32,090 nt of DNA from Dehalococcoidia bacterium (GTDB lineage: Bacteria; Chloroflexota; Dehalococcoidia; DSTF01; WHTK01). Location: the NCBI GenBank assembly GCA_035574915.1, contig DATLYJ010000057.1, positions 1-32,090 of the forward strand. Direction: 5' to 3'. A program made the translations under genes and the position numbers. Every line of letters begins with the position of its first letter. Positions within the stretch are counted from its first letter, which is position 1. Positions 24,643 to 31,241 of this stretch are shown piece after piece. Below the pieces are notes generated by a model that saw only the letters and a list, made by a program, of their open reading frames with translations, searched no databases and had not been told where the DNA came from.

Positions 24643-24810
24643 ACCTAACCTCGCGTACTGATGGACTTAGTGGGGATTGCCCTTATGGATAATCGGCAGG
24701 CGGCGAATCGGGATTATGCCTGGGATGGCCCAGCGGCCAGAAAAGCGCCATCGATAGGGCCTCCGCAGTGTGGTGTCGCCGCCGCCTCCGCCTGGGCGGG
24801 CCCCAAGCGA
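24643..24810 (-). other. Spacer between pilin hairpin and cpaB
   Basis: No gene is visible here. On the minus strand a CATAAT -10 candidate (24713-24718) lies about 70 bp before cpaB, with only a poor -35. cpaB to tadC may thus have their own weak promoter in addition to read-through from the pilin gene. Confidence 0.35.
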
Positions 24811-24838
24811 AGGCGGCGCCGGATGGCCGGCGCCGCCT
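24811..24838 (-). terminator. Strong hairpin just after the pilin gene
   Basis: A perfect 12-bp GC-rich stem (AGGCGGCGCCGG and its complement) with a 4-nt loop lies 23 bp after the pilin stop codon. There is no T-run, so it is more likely a partial terminator or 3'-stabilising structure, which would raise pilin mRNA over the assembly genes. Confidence 0.65.
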
Positions 24839-24861
24839 CATCCAACTCTGACTGAGACCGC

Positions 24862-25041
24862 TTAGAAAGCCGCGATGATGTCGTCGAAGACGCCGTCGAT
24901 GCCGCCCGCGAGGGCCGTCAGGGACGCGACCAGGACGATGCTGACGAGAGCGATAATCAGGGCGTACTCGACCAGGGTCTGGCCCTCTTCGCGCTCGGTC
25001 CAGCTGGTCAGGCGGGCGATGAGCTCGTTAAGAAACTGCAC
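24862..25041 (-). CDS. flp: Flp/Fap-type pilin
   Basis: This 59-aa major-pilin precursor begins at a GTG and reads MQFLNELIARLTSWTEREEG, then QTLVEYALIIALVSIVLVAS, then LTALAGGIDGVFDDIIAAF. The prepilin peptidase site is Gly20|Gln21, with the essential Glu at +5 (Glu25) followed by Tyr26, the Flp signature. One hydrophobic helix (28-46) packs the fibre core; the mature pilin would be 39 aa. AGGAGG (25051-25056) lies 9 nt before the GTG and fixes the start. A strong hairpin follows and the Tad assembly genes come next on the same strand. The prepilin peptidase is not in this window. Confidence 0.93.
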   Translation of the reverse strand: MQFLNELIARLTSWTEREEGQTLVEYALIIALVSIVLVASLTALAGGIDGVFDDIIAAF

Positions 25042-25056
25042 TTGAGATGTCCTCCT

Positions 25057-25368
25057 AATTGTTTGCCTTGCGGCTAGAGACTTGGATCGAACTTCGGCAT
25101 CCGTTCCTTAACTCGGTGTCGCCCCCGGGAGACGCGTTCCATCGCCTCTCGTGTCCCGGCAAGCTGTTCGGTCTTCGTCGGATCCTCTAGGCACTACCTC
25201 CATCCCCAGTCAGGCTGCCAGCGACCTGGGAGCCGCCGCGCGCTTCTGTGTTGATATTCGGCAGTTCCCTGATCTCCTGAAGGGACTCTCCTGATTTTTT
25301 CGTAGAGCGCCGAAATGCCCGGAAGGGGGCCCGAATGTCAGAGTTGGAGCCGGAGGGTGGCGACTGGT
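25057..25368 (-). promoter_or_regulatory. Long non-coding region upstream of the pilin gene, possible structured leader
   Basis: These ~310 bp between the small ORF and the pilin ribosome-binding site hold no credible gene. On the minus strand, small hairpins appear near the pilin: GCC-GCAA-GGC with a GNRA loop at about 25064-25073, and GGAT..ATCC enclosing CGA..TCG at about 25084-25102. GCTGGCAGC forms another near 25213-25221, and TCAGGAGA is repeated about 14 bp apart near 25272-25294. I found no clear -35/-10 pair and no match to a riboswitch I know. Confidence 0.35.
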
Positions 25369-25557
25369 CTAGGCTGCCCGGATCTCGCTTCGCTCCAGGA
25401 CGCGCGAGTCGTTTGCCTGGAGGCGCAGGAGGCGCAGCTTCATGCGCCGGTGAAATTCCGGGGAAGGGCGCACGTCGCGGCCGAGTGGCCGGATACAGGC
25501 AATGATCGTGTCGTTCGCCTTGCTGTTGGAGGAGAGAAGAGTGAGTTTTGCGCGCAT
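25369..25557 (-). CDS. Small basic ORF, possible remnant of an anti-sigma-like gene
   Basis: This 62-aa reading frame lies 70 bp after the sigma-factor gene on the same strand. Codon third positions are mostly G/C, like neighbouring genes. The segment RPSPEFHRRMKLRLLRLQAN resembles the PSPEF-x-xRL-x-xRLL block found in DUF5667-type proteins that often follow ECF sigma genes in Chloroflexota and Actinobacteria. The rest of such a protein, including any membrane span or zinc finger, is absent. It may be a short real protein or a relic of a lost anti-sigma factor. The ATG at 25557 is the best start; an upstream in-frame GTG exists at about 25590. Confidence 0.35.
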   Translation of the reverse strand: MRAKLTLLSSNSKANDTIIACIRPLGRDVRPSPEFHRRMKLRLLRLQANDSRVLERSEIRAA

Positions 25558-25627
25558 GCCGTTCCCGGGTACTCCTGTACTAGCTTTGGTCACCTCTAGA
25601 TTCGGCAAAGAGCGCCACATCTTTACG

Positions 25628-26239
25628 TCACGCCTGCATAAGTTTGCGAAGATTTCCCAGGGCCCTGTGCTGGATCACGCGCACGGCGGGAATGCTCTTG
25701 CCGATGACCTGGGCGACCTCCCGATAATCTAGCTCCTCGACGAAGCGGAGGATGATCACCTGGCGCTGCTCGTCGCGCAGGCCCAGGATGGCCTGGCGCA
25801 CGCTGTCCTCGTCGGCGGACTGCTCGAGGGCCTCTTCGGGGTTGCGGTGCAGCTTCTGGTCGATGAAGGTCTCCTCCAGCGTGCCGTGCTCGCGCTTCGA
25901 GCGCAGATAGCTAATCGTGAGGTTGTGGGCAATGCGCAGGAGCCAGGCCACGATGGGCGCCCCGCGCTCCTTGTAGCGGTCGATGGCCTCCCAGGCCTTG
26001 AGGAAGGTCTGGGCCGTCAGGTCCTCGGCCTCGCGGGCATCGTTCACCAGGTAGTAGATGTGTCTGTACACCCGCACCACGTGGCGGTCATACAGCTCGG
26101 CGAAGGCCTCCGCATCCCGGTCAATCGCGCGGAGGACCAGGCGGCGCTCCTCCTCGCGGTCCGGCCGGCGCGGTTCGCTCTCTGGGGGCGAGGATGGCTC
26201 CTCCGGGGCGGAGGAAAGGGGTTGCGGGAGTATGGTCAT
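25628..26239 (-). CDS. ECF-type RNA polymerase sigma factor (sigma-70 family)
   Basis: This 203-aa sigma factor has region 2 at ~44-115 (DAEAFAELYDRHVVRVYRHIYYLVNDAREAEDLTAQTFLKAW, then IVAWLLRIAHNLTISYLRSKR) and region 4 at ~145-200 (ILGLRDEQRQVIILRFVEELDYREVAQVIGKSIPAVRVIQHRALGNLRKL). Region 3 is lacking, which defines the ECF group. The N-terminal ~30 residues are a Pro/Glu-rich tail. I chose ATG 26239 because AGGAAGGA lies 9 nt upstream; ATG 26266 has no such site. It lies between the VWA-FHA gene and the pilin gene and could control the pilus locus, but no complete anti-sigma gene is next to it. Confidence 0.92.
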   Translation of the reverse strand: MTILPQPLSSAPEEPSSPPESEPRRPDREEERRLVLRAIDRDAEAFAELYDRHVVRVYRHIYYLVNDAREAEDLTAQTFLKAWEAIDRYKERGAPIVAWLLRIAHNLTISYLRSKREHGTLEETFIDQKLHRNPEEALEQSADEDSVRQAILGLRDEQRQVIILRFVEELDYREVAQVIGKSIPAVRVIQHRALGNLRKLMQA

Positions 26240-26305
26240 GCGCACGCATCCTTCCTGAAGAAGCATCGGCGCAGGCGTATGGACTCTTAAGTGGTTTTGG
26301 CGGCC

Positions 26306-28132
26306 CTAATCCGAAGAAGCGCCTAGTGGTTCCGCCTCATCGGGGCGGAGCGGCCACAGCTCGCGCATGCGAGGCGGAGGGGCTGGTTCTGGAGCCGGCT
26401 CCGGCACAACGTCCAGCTGGAAGACGAGGCGGCAGTGCCCTACCTGGATGTCTTCGCCCGAGTCCAGAAACTGCCAGCCGCTGGTGACGCCTTCGGTGGC
26501 CATCGCGGAGAGGGTGGTGAGCTTGTGGTACACAAGGCGCCCGCGCTGGACCCACAGGCGCGCTTCCTCCCCCGCGATGCGGCCTTCGGGGTCGTTGATG
26601 ATGATGTCGCAGTCGGGCGTGTTCCCTAAGGTCAAGGGACTGGAGCCTATGGCGTATTCGCGGATCGCGCCGAGCTCTCCCGTGCGCACCGCGGCCTCAT
26701 CCATAACCACGACCCGGCCCAGGGGTTCATCGACGCGCGCCGGAATACTCGGCATAGCCTTCGGCTCCCACTCACCCGGGGGGGAGGACAGAGGCGAAGT
26801 CACGTCAGGCAGGCGAGTCCGCCAGGGCTTGATGCGGTCGGCATAACGGTCGCTTTCGGGCCGCTGGCGGCGAATGATGATGTAGACGACGCCCGCGGCC
26901 GTCAGTAGCAGCACAGGTACGGCGACAAGCATGACCGGGAAGCTGGACGGCGGCGCTAGCGGCTCGGCCTCGAAGGTAATCTGGCGTTCCCCCCGGCGAC
27001 CGCGGGGGTCGGTGACCACGAGGGTGACGAGGTGATTGCCCTCGGCGAGGTCCTTCGGGTCGAGCACGAAGGCGTAGGGTGGCGCTTCGGTCTTGAACAC
27101 ACTCTTGCCGTCGATCAGCACTTCGTACGTCGCGGCCTGTATGCCCTCCGGCAGGACAGGCGAGAGTGTCACCGGCTCTCTGACCTTAGCGCCCGCCTCC
27201 AGGCCGCTCACGGCCAGGTCAAAGGGCGGCGGCGTCGCCCCTGCGAGCGGCTGGACGACCTTCTCCGCCGTGCCCACCTCGCCGCCAAGGCTGACGCGGA
27301 CAGTCAGCTTTGCCGGCAGGGTGCGGTCGATGGACTGAGGCACTGTCAGGGACACCGTGTACTGGGTGCGGATAGCGGCCGCGAGATTGGCGTAGACCTG
27401 GCGAAGGGCCGCGGGAGTCGGCGCATCCAGATAGCGGCCGCCGCTCACCGAGGCGAGCTCGTTCAGGTAGGCCCTGTCGAGCGCCGAGCCGAGGCCTATG
27501 ACCACGAAGGCGATCCCGCTCTGCTTCGCGGCTTCGATTGAGGCCGCGCGCTTCTCGAGGCCGACGGTGGCGACGCCGTCCCCGAGGAGGACCACCAGCC
27601 GGCGCTCGGTCGGCGCCTCGGATGCCTTTGCGGCCGCCTGGATGACGGCATCGTAAAGGGCTGTATCGCCCGCCGGGGCTAGGCGAGCGACGGCCTGGGT
27701 GGCAAGCGTCTTGTTCGCGGTGAAGTCCTGAAGCAGGCGGACGCCCGTATCGAAGGACATGATTGCCACCTGGTCATCCGGCTGCAGCGTGCCGACGAAG
27801 TCGGTCAGTGCCCGCCGCGCCTGGGTGATGGGGTCGCCTGCCATGCTGCCGCTGACGTCCACCATGAGGACGACGCTCAGGGGCGATCTCGCGGTCGAAC
27901 TCGACTGGACGCCGGCAACGGCCAGCGGCGTACCATCCAGACTCGCCCGCACGCTACCGGCGGGCAGACTCGGGACAGGCAGTCCGTCGGGGCCGTAGAC
28001 GGCGATGACCGCGGTCATGCGTCCCGCCTGTTCCTGGACCGACAGGATCTCCACGCGGACCGGCTCGGCGGCGGAAGCGGCCGAGAGCGCAAGCGCCGCG
28101 ACGAGTGCGAGAACGGGTGCGACCAGCCTCAT
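26306..28132 (-). CDS. Secreted/membrane VWA domain protein with cytosolic FHA domain
   Basis: This 608-aa protein has a signal peptide (1-22, MRLVAPVLALVAALALSAAS), then a VWA domain (~84-255) with a complete MIDAS: D92-x-S94-x-S96 in VDVSGSMAGD, Thr157 in GDTALYD and Asp185 in LLGDG. Two Ig-like beta segments follow (~265-390), then a membrane span (398-420, FPVMLVAVPVLLLTAAGVVYIII) with a positive stop, and a FHA-like domain (~490-575: REYAIGSSPLTLGNTPDCDIIINDP). It thus links metal-dependent adhesion outside with phospho-Thr recognition inside. ATG 28132 has AGGTGA 6 nt upstream; GTG 28141 overlaps that site. The sigma gene follows at 66 bp. The FHA lacks the usual SxxH, so phosphopeptide binding is uncertain. 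Confidence 0.88.
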   Translation of the reverse strand: MRLVAPVLALVAALALSAASAAEPVRVEILSVQEQAGRMTAVIAVYGPDGLPVPSLPAGSVRASLDGTPLAVAGVQSSSTARSPLSVVLMVDVSGSMAGDPITQARRALTDFVGTLQPDDQVAIMSFDTGVRLLQDFTANKTLATQAVARLAPAGDTALYDAVIQAAAKASEAPTERRLVVLLGDGVATVGLEKRAASIEAAKQSGIAFVVIGLGSALDRAYLNELASVSGGRYLDAPTPAALRQVYANLAAAIRTQYTVSLTVPQSIDRTLPAKLTVRVSLGGEVGTAEKVVQPLAGATPPPFDLAVSGLEAGAKVREPVTLSPVLPEGIQAATYEVLIDGKSVFKTEAPPYAFVLDPKDLAEGNHLVTLVVTDPRGRRGERQITFEAEPLAPPSSFPVMLVAVPVLLLTAAGVVYIIIRRQRPESDRYADRIKPWRTRLPDVTSPLSSPPGEWEPKAMPSIPARVDEPLGRVVVMDEAAVRTGELGAIREYAIGSSPLTLGNTPDCDIIINDPEGRIAGEEARLWVQRGRLVYHKLTTLSAMATEGVTSGWQFLDSGEDIQVGHCRLVFQLDVVPEPAPEPAPPPRMRELWPLRPDEAEPLGASSD

Positions 28133-28139
28133 GCAGCTC

Positions 28140-28151
28140 ACCTAATTAGGT
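28140..28151. promoter_or_regulatory. 12-bp perfect palindrome upstream of the VWA gene
   Basis: ACCTAATTAGGT is fully symmetric, AT-rich in a GC-rich setting, and overlaps the ribosome-binding site of the VWA gene. It could be an operator or an RNA-level site. Confidence 0.35.
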
Positions 28152-28662
28152 TTTCGGCACGCACGGCGAAAACCGCAGCGCGCAAGGGCGAAGAGGCCAT
28201 TGCCGCTCCGGGAAGTGGTCGCACCGTCGGGCTGGTTGCGGCCCGGGCCTGGGGCTGGCGCCCGGGCTTGAGTGGCACGATTTCACGCTTCGATTAGCAT
28301 CGGGAAACGATGTCGGCTGGCGGAGCCGCCACTGCGCTGCACCCGGTGGACGCAAATTGGCGCAATCTCAAGGAGTAGGGACGCTTTAAGGAGCAAAGGG
28401 GCTTGACTTAACGCAAAATGTTATGGCACCATTGCGCAGCCTCGCCGGAGAAGCCCTCACAGGCGGCACGGCGAGCGGGAGCGTCGCCTCGAGGCCCGGC
28501 CCTCCAGGCGGCGAAAGTTTCAGTAGCCGGACCAATAAGGACGCATCCGGCCCACCCCTTACCGGGAGGGCACTATTATCGCCGGGGCCGGACCGGAGGC
28601 TTGAGGCACAGGAGGCGGGGCCTGGGCCGCATTTCTCCGGCCCCGGACCCGTCCTCGAACTC

Positions 28663-28682
28663 AGCCGCCCGAATGGGCGGCT
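28663..28682 (+). terminator. Hairpin followed by T-rich tract, upstream of the AAA+ gene
   Basis: AGCCGCCC, loop GAAT and GGGCGGCT form a perfect 8-bp stem followed by TTCATTTG. It resembles an intrinsic terminator on the plus strand. It could end a short leader or non-coding RNA ahead of the AAA+ gene at 28802, acting as an attenuator. Confidence 0.5.
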
Positions 28683-28801
28683 TTCATTTGCCCACCGGCG
28701 CACCCCTCAGATTCCCCTACGGCTCGCGGACGCCTGGGCCGAACATTAGATGGAGGGATACGTTTCCCCTTCGACCCATCGTCCAAGGAGGCCCGCCACA
28801 A

Positions 28802-30163
28802 GTGGTTGCTGCCCGCATCGAGGTTAAGAATGAGAGTCCCCGCTGGGGGAACGGTACAACGCCCCCGGAGACGCCATTCCGGCCCCAACCAAACTCCGTA
28901 GAAGAGACAGGCATCGACTTCGGTCAGCTGCTCGACCTCTGCGTGAAGACCATCTACTACGGCGGCAGGCCTTCCGCCCGCACGATCAGCAGCCGCATGG
29001 CGATGCCCTTCCCCATCGTCGAGAACCTGTTGACCTTCCTGAAGCGCGAGCAGTACATCGAAGTCGTCGGTTCATCCGGCATCGGCGAGCAGCAGTACCA
29101 GTACGCCCTGACCTCCCGCGGCCAGGAAAAGGCCGTGGAGGCCCTGGAGCGCAACCAGTACGTGGGCCCGGCCCCGGTCCCTTTCGAGGAATACGTCGAA
29201 GTCGTGCTCGAACAGTCGGTGCGCAAGATCCGCGTCGACGCGACCGTGGTCGAACGAGCGCTGTCGGAACTCGTCCTCAGCGAGACGACCCACAACCTGA
29301 TCGGCCCGGCCGTGAACTCCGGCCGCTCGATCTTGCTGTACGGGGACCCTGGTAACGGCAAGAGCTCGATCGCAAAGGCAATCGGTAAAATGCTCCCCGG
29401 GGAAATCCTGGTCCCGCACGCCGTGGACATCAACGGCCAGACGGTCAAGGTCTTCGACCCGCGGGTCCACAACCTGGTCGCCGACTACCCCGAGGAGGAC
29501 CGCAGGGTCAACCCGGCGAGCCTGCCTACGAACGGAGAGCGTCGGCGAGACCTTCGCTGGGCCGTCTGCACCCGGCCCGTGATCATGGCCGGCGGCGAAC
29601 TCACGCTGGCCGACCTCGAGCTGCGCTACTCCCCCCAGTCCAAGTTCTACATGGCCTCGCTCCAGGTAAAGGCGAACTGCGGCATCCTCGTGGTGGACGA
29701 CTTCGGACGCCAGCTTGTCCAGCCGAAGGAGCTCCTCAACCGCTGGATCGTCCCTATGGAGGCAAGGGTCGACCACCTGACGCTGCTGAGCGGCGACACG
29801 GTGGAGATACCCTTCGAGTGCCTGCTTGTCTTCTCGACTAACCTGCCGCCGCACAGCCTGGGCGACGAGGCCTTCTTCCGCCGCATCCGCCACAAGATCG
29901 AGGTCGGGGACCCGGACGAAGCGGCCTTCCTCCGGATCCTGGAGATGATGTGCCGCGCCCGGAACATACCTTACGCCCCCGAGGGCGGACGCTACCTCAT
30001 CGAGAAGTGGTACCGGCCCAAGGGGAGGCACTTCCGCGGCTGCCATCCGCGGGACATTACCGACCTCCTGCTCGACATCGCGAGCTTCCGCGGCAGCCAG
30101 CCGGCCTTCACACCGCAGTGGATCGACCTGGCCTGCGCGTCCTACTTCATCGAGAACGACTAG
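28802..30163 (+). CDS. AAA+ ATPase with N-terminal winged-helix domain
   Basis: This 453-aa protein has an N-terminal helical/winged-helix region (~40-120: SARTISSRMAMPFPIVENLLTFLKREQYIEVVG, then YALTSRGQEKAVEAL). The ATPase domain follows: Walker A GDPGNGKS (181-188, Lys187), Walker B ILVVDD (295-300), sensor-1 FSTN (Asn347), arginine-rich FFRRIRHKIEV and a C-terminal lid. Walker A and B are about 110 residues apart, with a long insert (DINGQTVKVFDPRVHNLV and onward). The start is GTG 28802, chosen for AAGGAGG 9 nt upstream; the frame is open to 28418 but that part is not protein-like. Divergent from the VWA-FHA gene, it may be its MoxR-like partner. Confidence 0.82.
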   Translation: MVAARIEVKNESPRWGNGTTPPETPFRPQPNSVEETGIDFGQLLDLCVKTIYYGGRPSARTISSRMAMPFPIVENLLTFLKREQYIEVVGSSGIGEQQYQYALTSRGQEKAVEALERNQYVGPAPVPFEEYVEVVLEQSVRKIRVDATVVERALSELVLSETTHNLIGPAVNSGRSILLYGDPGNGKSSIAKAIGKMLPGEILVPHAVDINGQTVKVFDPRVHNLVADYPEEDRRVNPASLPTNGERRRDLRWAVCTRPVIMAGGELTLADLELRYSPQSKFYMASLQVKANCGILVVDDFGRQLVQPKELLNRWIVPMEARVDHLTLLSGDTVEIPFECLLVFSTNLPPHSLGDEAFFRRIRHKIEVGDPDEAAFLRILEMMCRARNIPYAPEGGRYLIEKWYRPKGRHFRGCHPRDITDLLLDIASFRGSQPAFTPQWIDLACASYFIEND

Positions 30164-30273
30164 GCGACGCTACCCCGTCGGGGCTAGGCATTCAGCCGGG
30201 GAGAAGCTCGACTGTTAGCTCCGTGCGAGGGGCACATCCTGCCGGAACGCACGCATGCAAGGCGGCCGCCGAC

Positions 30274-30290
30274 TAGCCTACGGGTATGAG
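30274..30290 (+). promoter_or_regulatory. CsoR-box-like element over the -10 of the copper-protein gene
   Basis: TAGCC-TAC-GGGTA (30274-30286) is a near-symmetric element with one mismatch between its 5-bp arms. It overlaps the TATGAG -10 candidate (30285-30290), and AGGAGG follows at 30293-30298. The shape resembles copper-responsive CsoR sites (TACCC-N3-GGGTA). No csoR gene is in the window. Confidence 0.3.
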
Positions 30291-30304
30291 ACAGGAGGCG
30301 GCCC

Positions 30305-30727
30305 GTGGCGACAAGTAACGAGATCCTGGTCCAGCACCCGGAGTCACACGCGAGGATCCTTGGCCAGCTTGCGGGATGTGTCGATGCTTGCCTGGAGTGC
30401 GCGCAGGCCTGCACGAGTTGCGCCGACGCCTGCCTGGCGACTGGCGAGGCGTCAGCGCTGGCATCGTGCATCCGCGCCAACCTCGACTGCGCCGATATCG
30501 CCGGCGTGACGGCGCGGCTCCTGTCGAGACAGACGGAGACCGACTGGTACCTGGCGATTAGCGTGCTGGACACCTGCATCCACGCCTGCGAGATCTGCGC
30601 CGAAGAGTGCGACGCGCACGGCGAACGCTATGCCCACTGCCGCACATGCGCGCAGGCCTGCAAGGAGTCCGCCGACGCCTGCCGGCGGCTCATGGGCGAG
30701 CTACCGCAGCCGACCGACGTGTTCTAG
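30305..30727 (+). CDS. Four-helix-bundle copper-storage protein, Csp-like
   Basis: This 140-aa protein has 16 Cys, at 25, 29, 32, 36, 39, 43, 55, 62, 91, 95, 98, 102, 112, 115, 119 and 126, mostly at C-x2-C and C-x3-C spacing along predicted helices. This is the pattern of the Csp/DUF326 family, whose helix bundle holds many Cu(I) ions by thiolates in its core. There is no Tat or Sec signal, so it resembles cytosolic Csp3 rather than exported Csp1. GTG 30305 is fixed by AGGAGG 6 nt upstream. It stands alone, with the AAA+ gene 141 bp upstream and a convergent DUF35 gene 55 bp downstream. Confidence 0.85.
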   Translation: MATSNEILVQHPESHARILGQLAGCVDACLECAQACTSCADACLATGEASALASCIRANLDCADIAGVTARLLSRQTETDWYLAISVLDTCIHACEICAEECDAHGERYAHCRTCAQACKESADACRRLMGELPQPTDVF

Positions 30728-30782
30728 AAGCCCGCCGCGTCAGCCGGCCAGGGTCCGGTGGCGGCGGGGTCCGAGTCTACCC

Positions 30783-31181
30783 TCAGGCAGGGGCGAAGAA
30801 GGGGAGGGCGACCTCGTCGTGATCTTCCCACTTCACCTTCACGCGCATGCCGATCTTCACCTGCTCCGGCGGCACGTCGACTATGTTCGACATCATGCGG
30901 AACCCCTCGTCGAGGTCGACGTAAGCGACGGTGTAGGGGACCTCGTCGCGGAAGAGGGGGCTGCGGTTCGCGCGTACGACGCTATAGGTGTAGACGACGC
31001 CCTCGCCGCGAGAGTCGTTCCACTTGAGGTCCGGCGACCCGCAATTGGTGCAGTGGTGCTTCGGGTAGAACACCACCTTGCCGCAGGTGTTGCAGGTCTG
31101 GTAGGTGAGCCTGTGCTCCTTCGTCGCGCGCCAGAAGGGCTCGCTGTCGCGCTCCGGGAACCGGGGTAGGGGTCTAGGCAT
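30783..31181 (-). CDS. DUF35 Zn-ribbon/OB-fold protein, acyl-CoA/thiolase partner
   Basis: This 132-aa protein has the DUF35 layout: an N-terminal helix (RDSEPFWRATKEHRL), a zinc ribbon with Cys30, Cys33, Cys44 and Cys47 (CNTCGKVVFYPKHHCTNC), and a C-terminal OB-fold (GEGVVYTYSVVRAN, then PYTVAYVDLDEGFRMMSNIVDV, then VKIGMRVKVKWE). Such proteins bind acyl-CoA and form complexes with thiolase-fold enzymes or with hydratases, as in steroid side-chain breakdown. The thiolase gene lies 60 bp upstream on the same strand, so the two are probably co-transcribed subunits. ATG 31181 has AAGGAG about 9 nt upstream. Confidence 0.92.
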   Translation of the reverse strand: MPRPLPRFPERDSEPFWRATKEHRLTYQTCNTCGKVVFYPKHHCTNCGSPDLKWNDSRGEGVVYTYSVVRANRSPLFRDEVPYTVAYVDLDEGFRMMSNIVDVPPEQVKIGMRVKVKWEDHDEVALPFFAPA

Positions 31182-31241
31182 GAGTTCGTGCTCCTTCGCC
31201 GCGTGCGTGCGCGCTGCCGGACATCTCGCTCTTCCTGCGCT

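Larger units (their letters stand above)
28133..28801. other. Long divergent intergenic region between VWA-FHA and AAA+ genes
   Basis: About 670 bp with no credible gene; plus-strand frames here are Pro/Arg/Gly-rich and unlike protein. It holds a 12-bp palindrome next to the VWA gene, two GCCCGGGC copies 11 bp apart (28241-28248 and 28260-28267) and a plus-strand hairpin at 28663-28682. A TTGACT (28403-28408) has no -10 at correct spacing, and a TATTAT (28574-28579) has no -35. Promoters for both flanking genes must lie here. Confidence 0.55.

Noticed and set aside
25266-25300. Plus-strand hairpin followed by six T's
   Set aside because: The stem is short and bulged, nine bases separate it from the T-run, and no plus-strand gene lies upstream.
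28403-28426. TTGACT followed by TTATGG as a promoter
   Set aside because: The spacing is only 12 bp; no -10 occurs at 16-18 bp.
28418-28801. N-terminal extension of the AAA+ gene
   Set aside because: The residues are Pro/Arg/Gly-rich, cross a terminator-like hairpin, and a ribosome-binding site marks GTG 28802.
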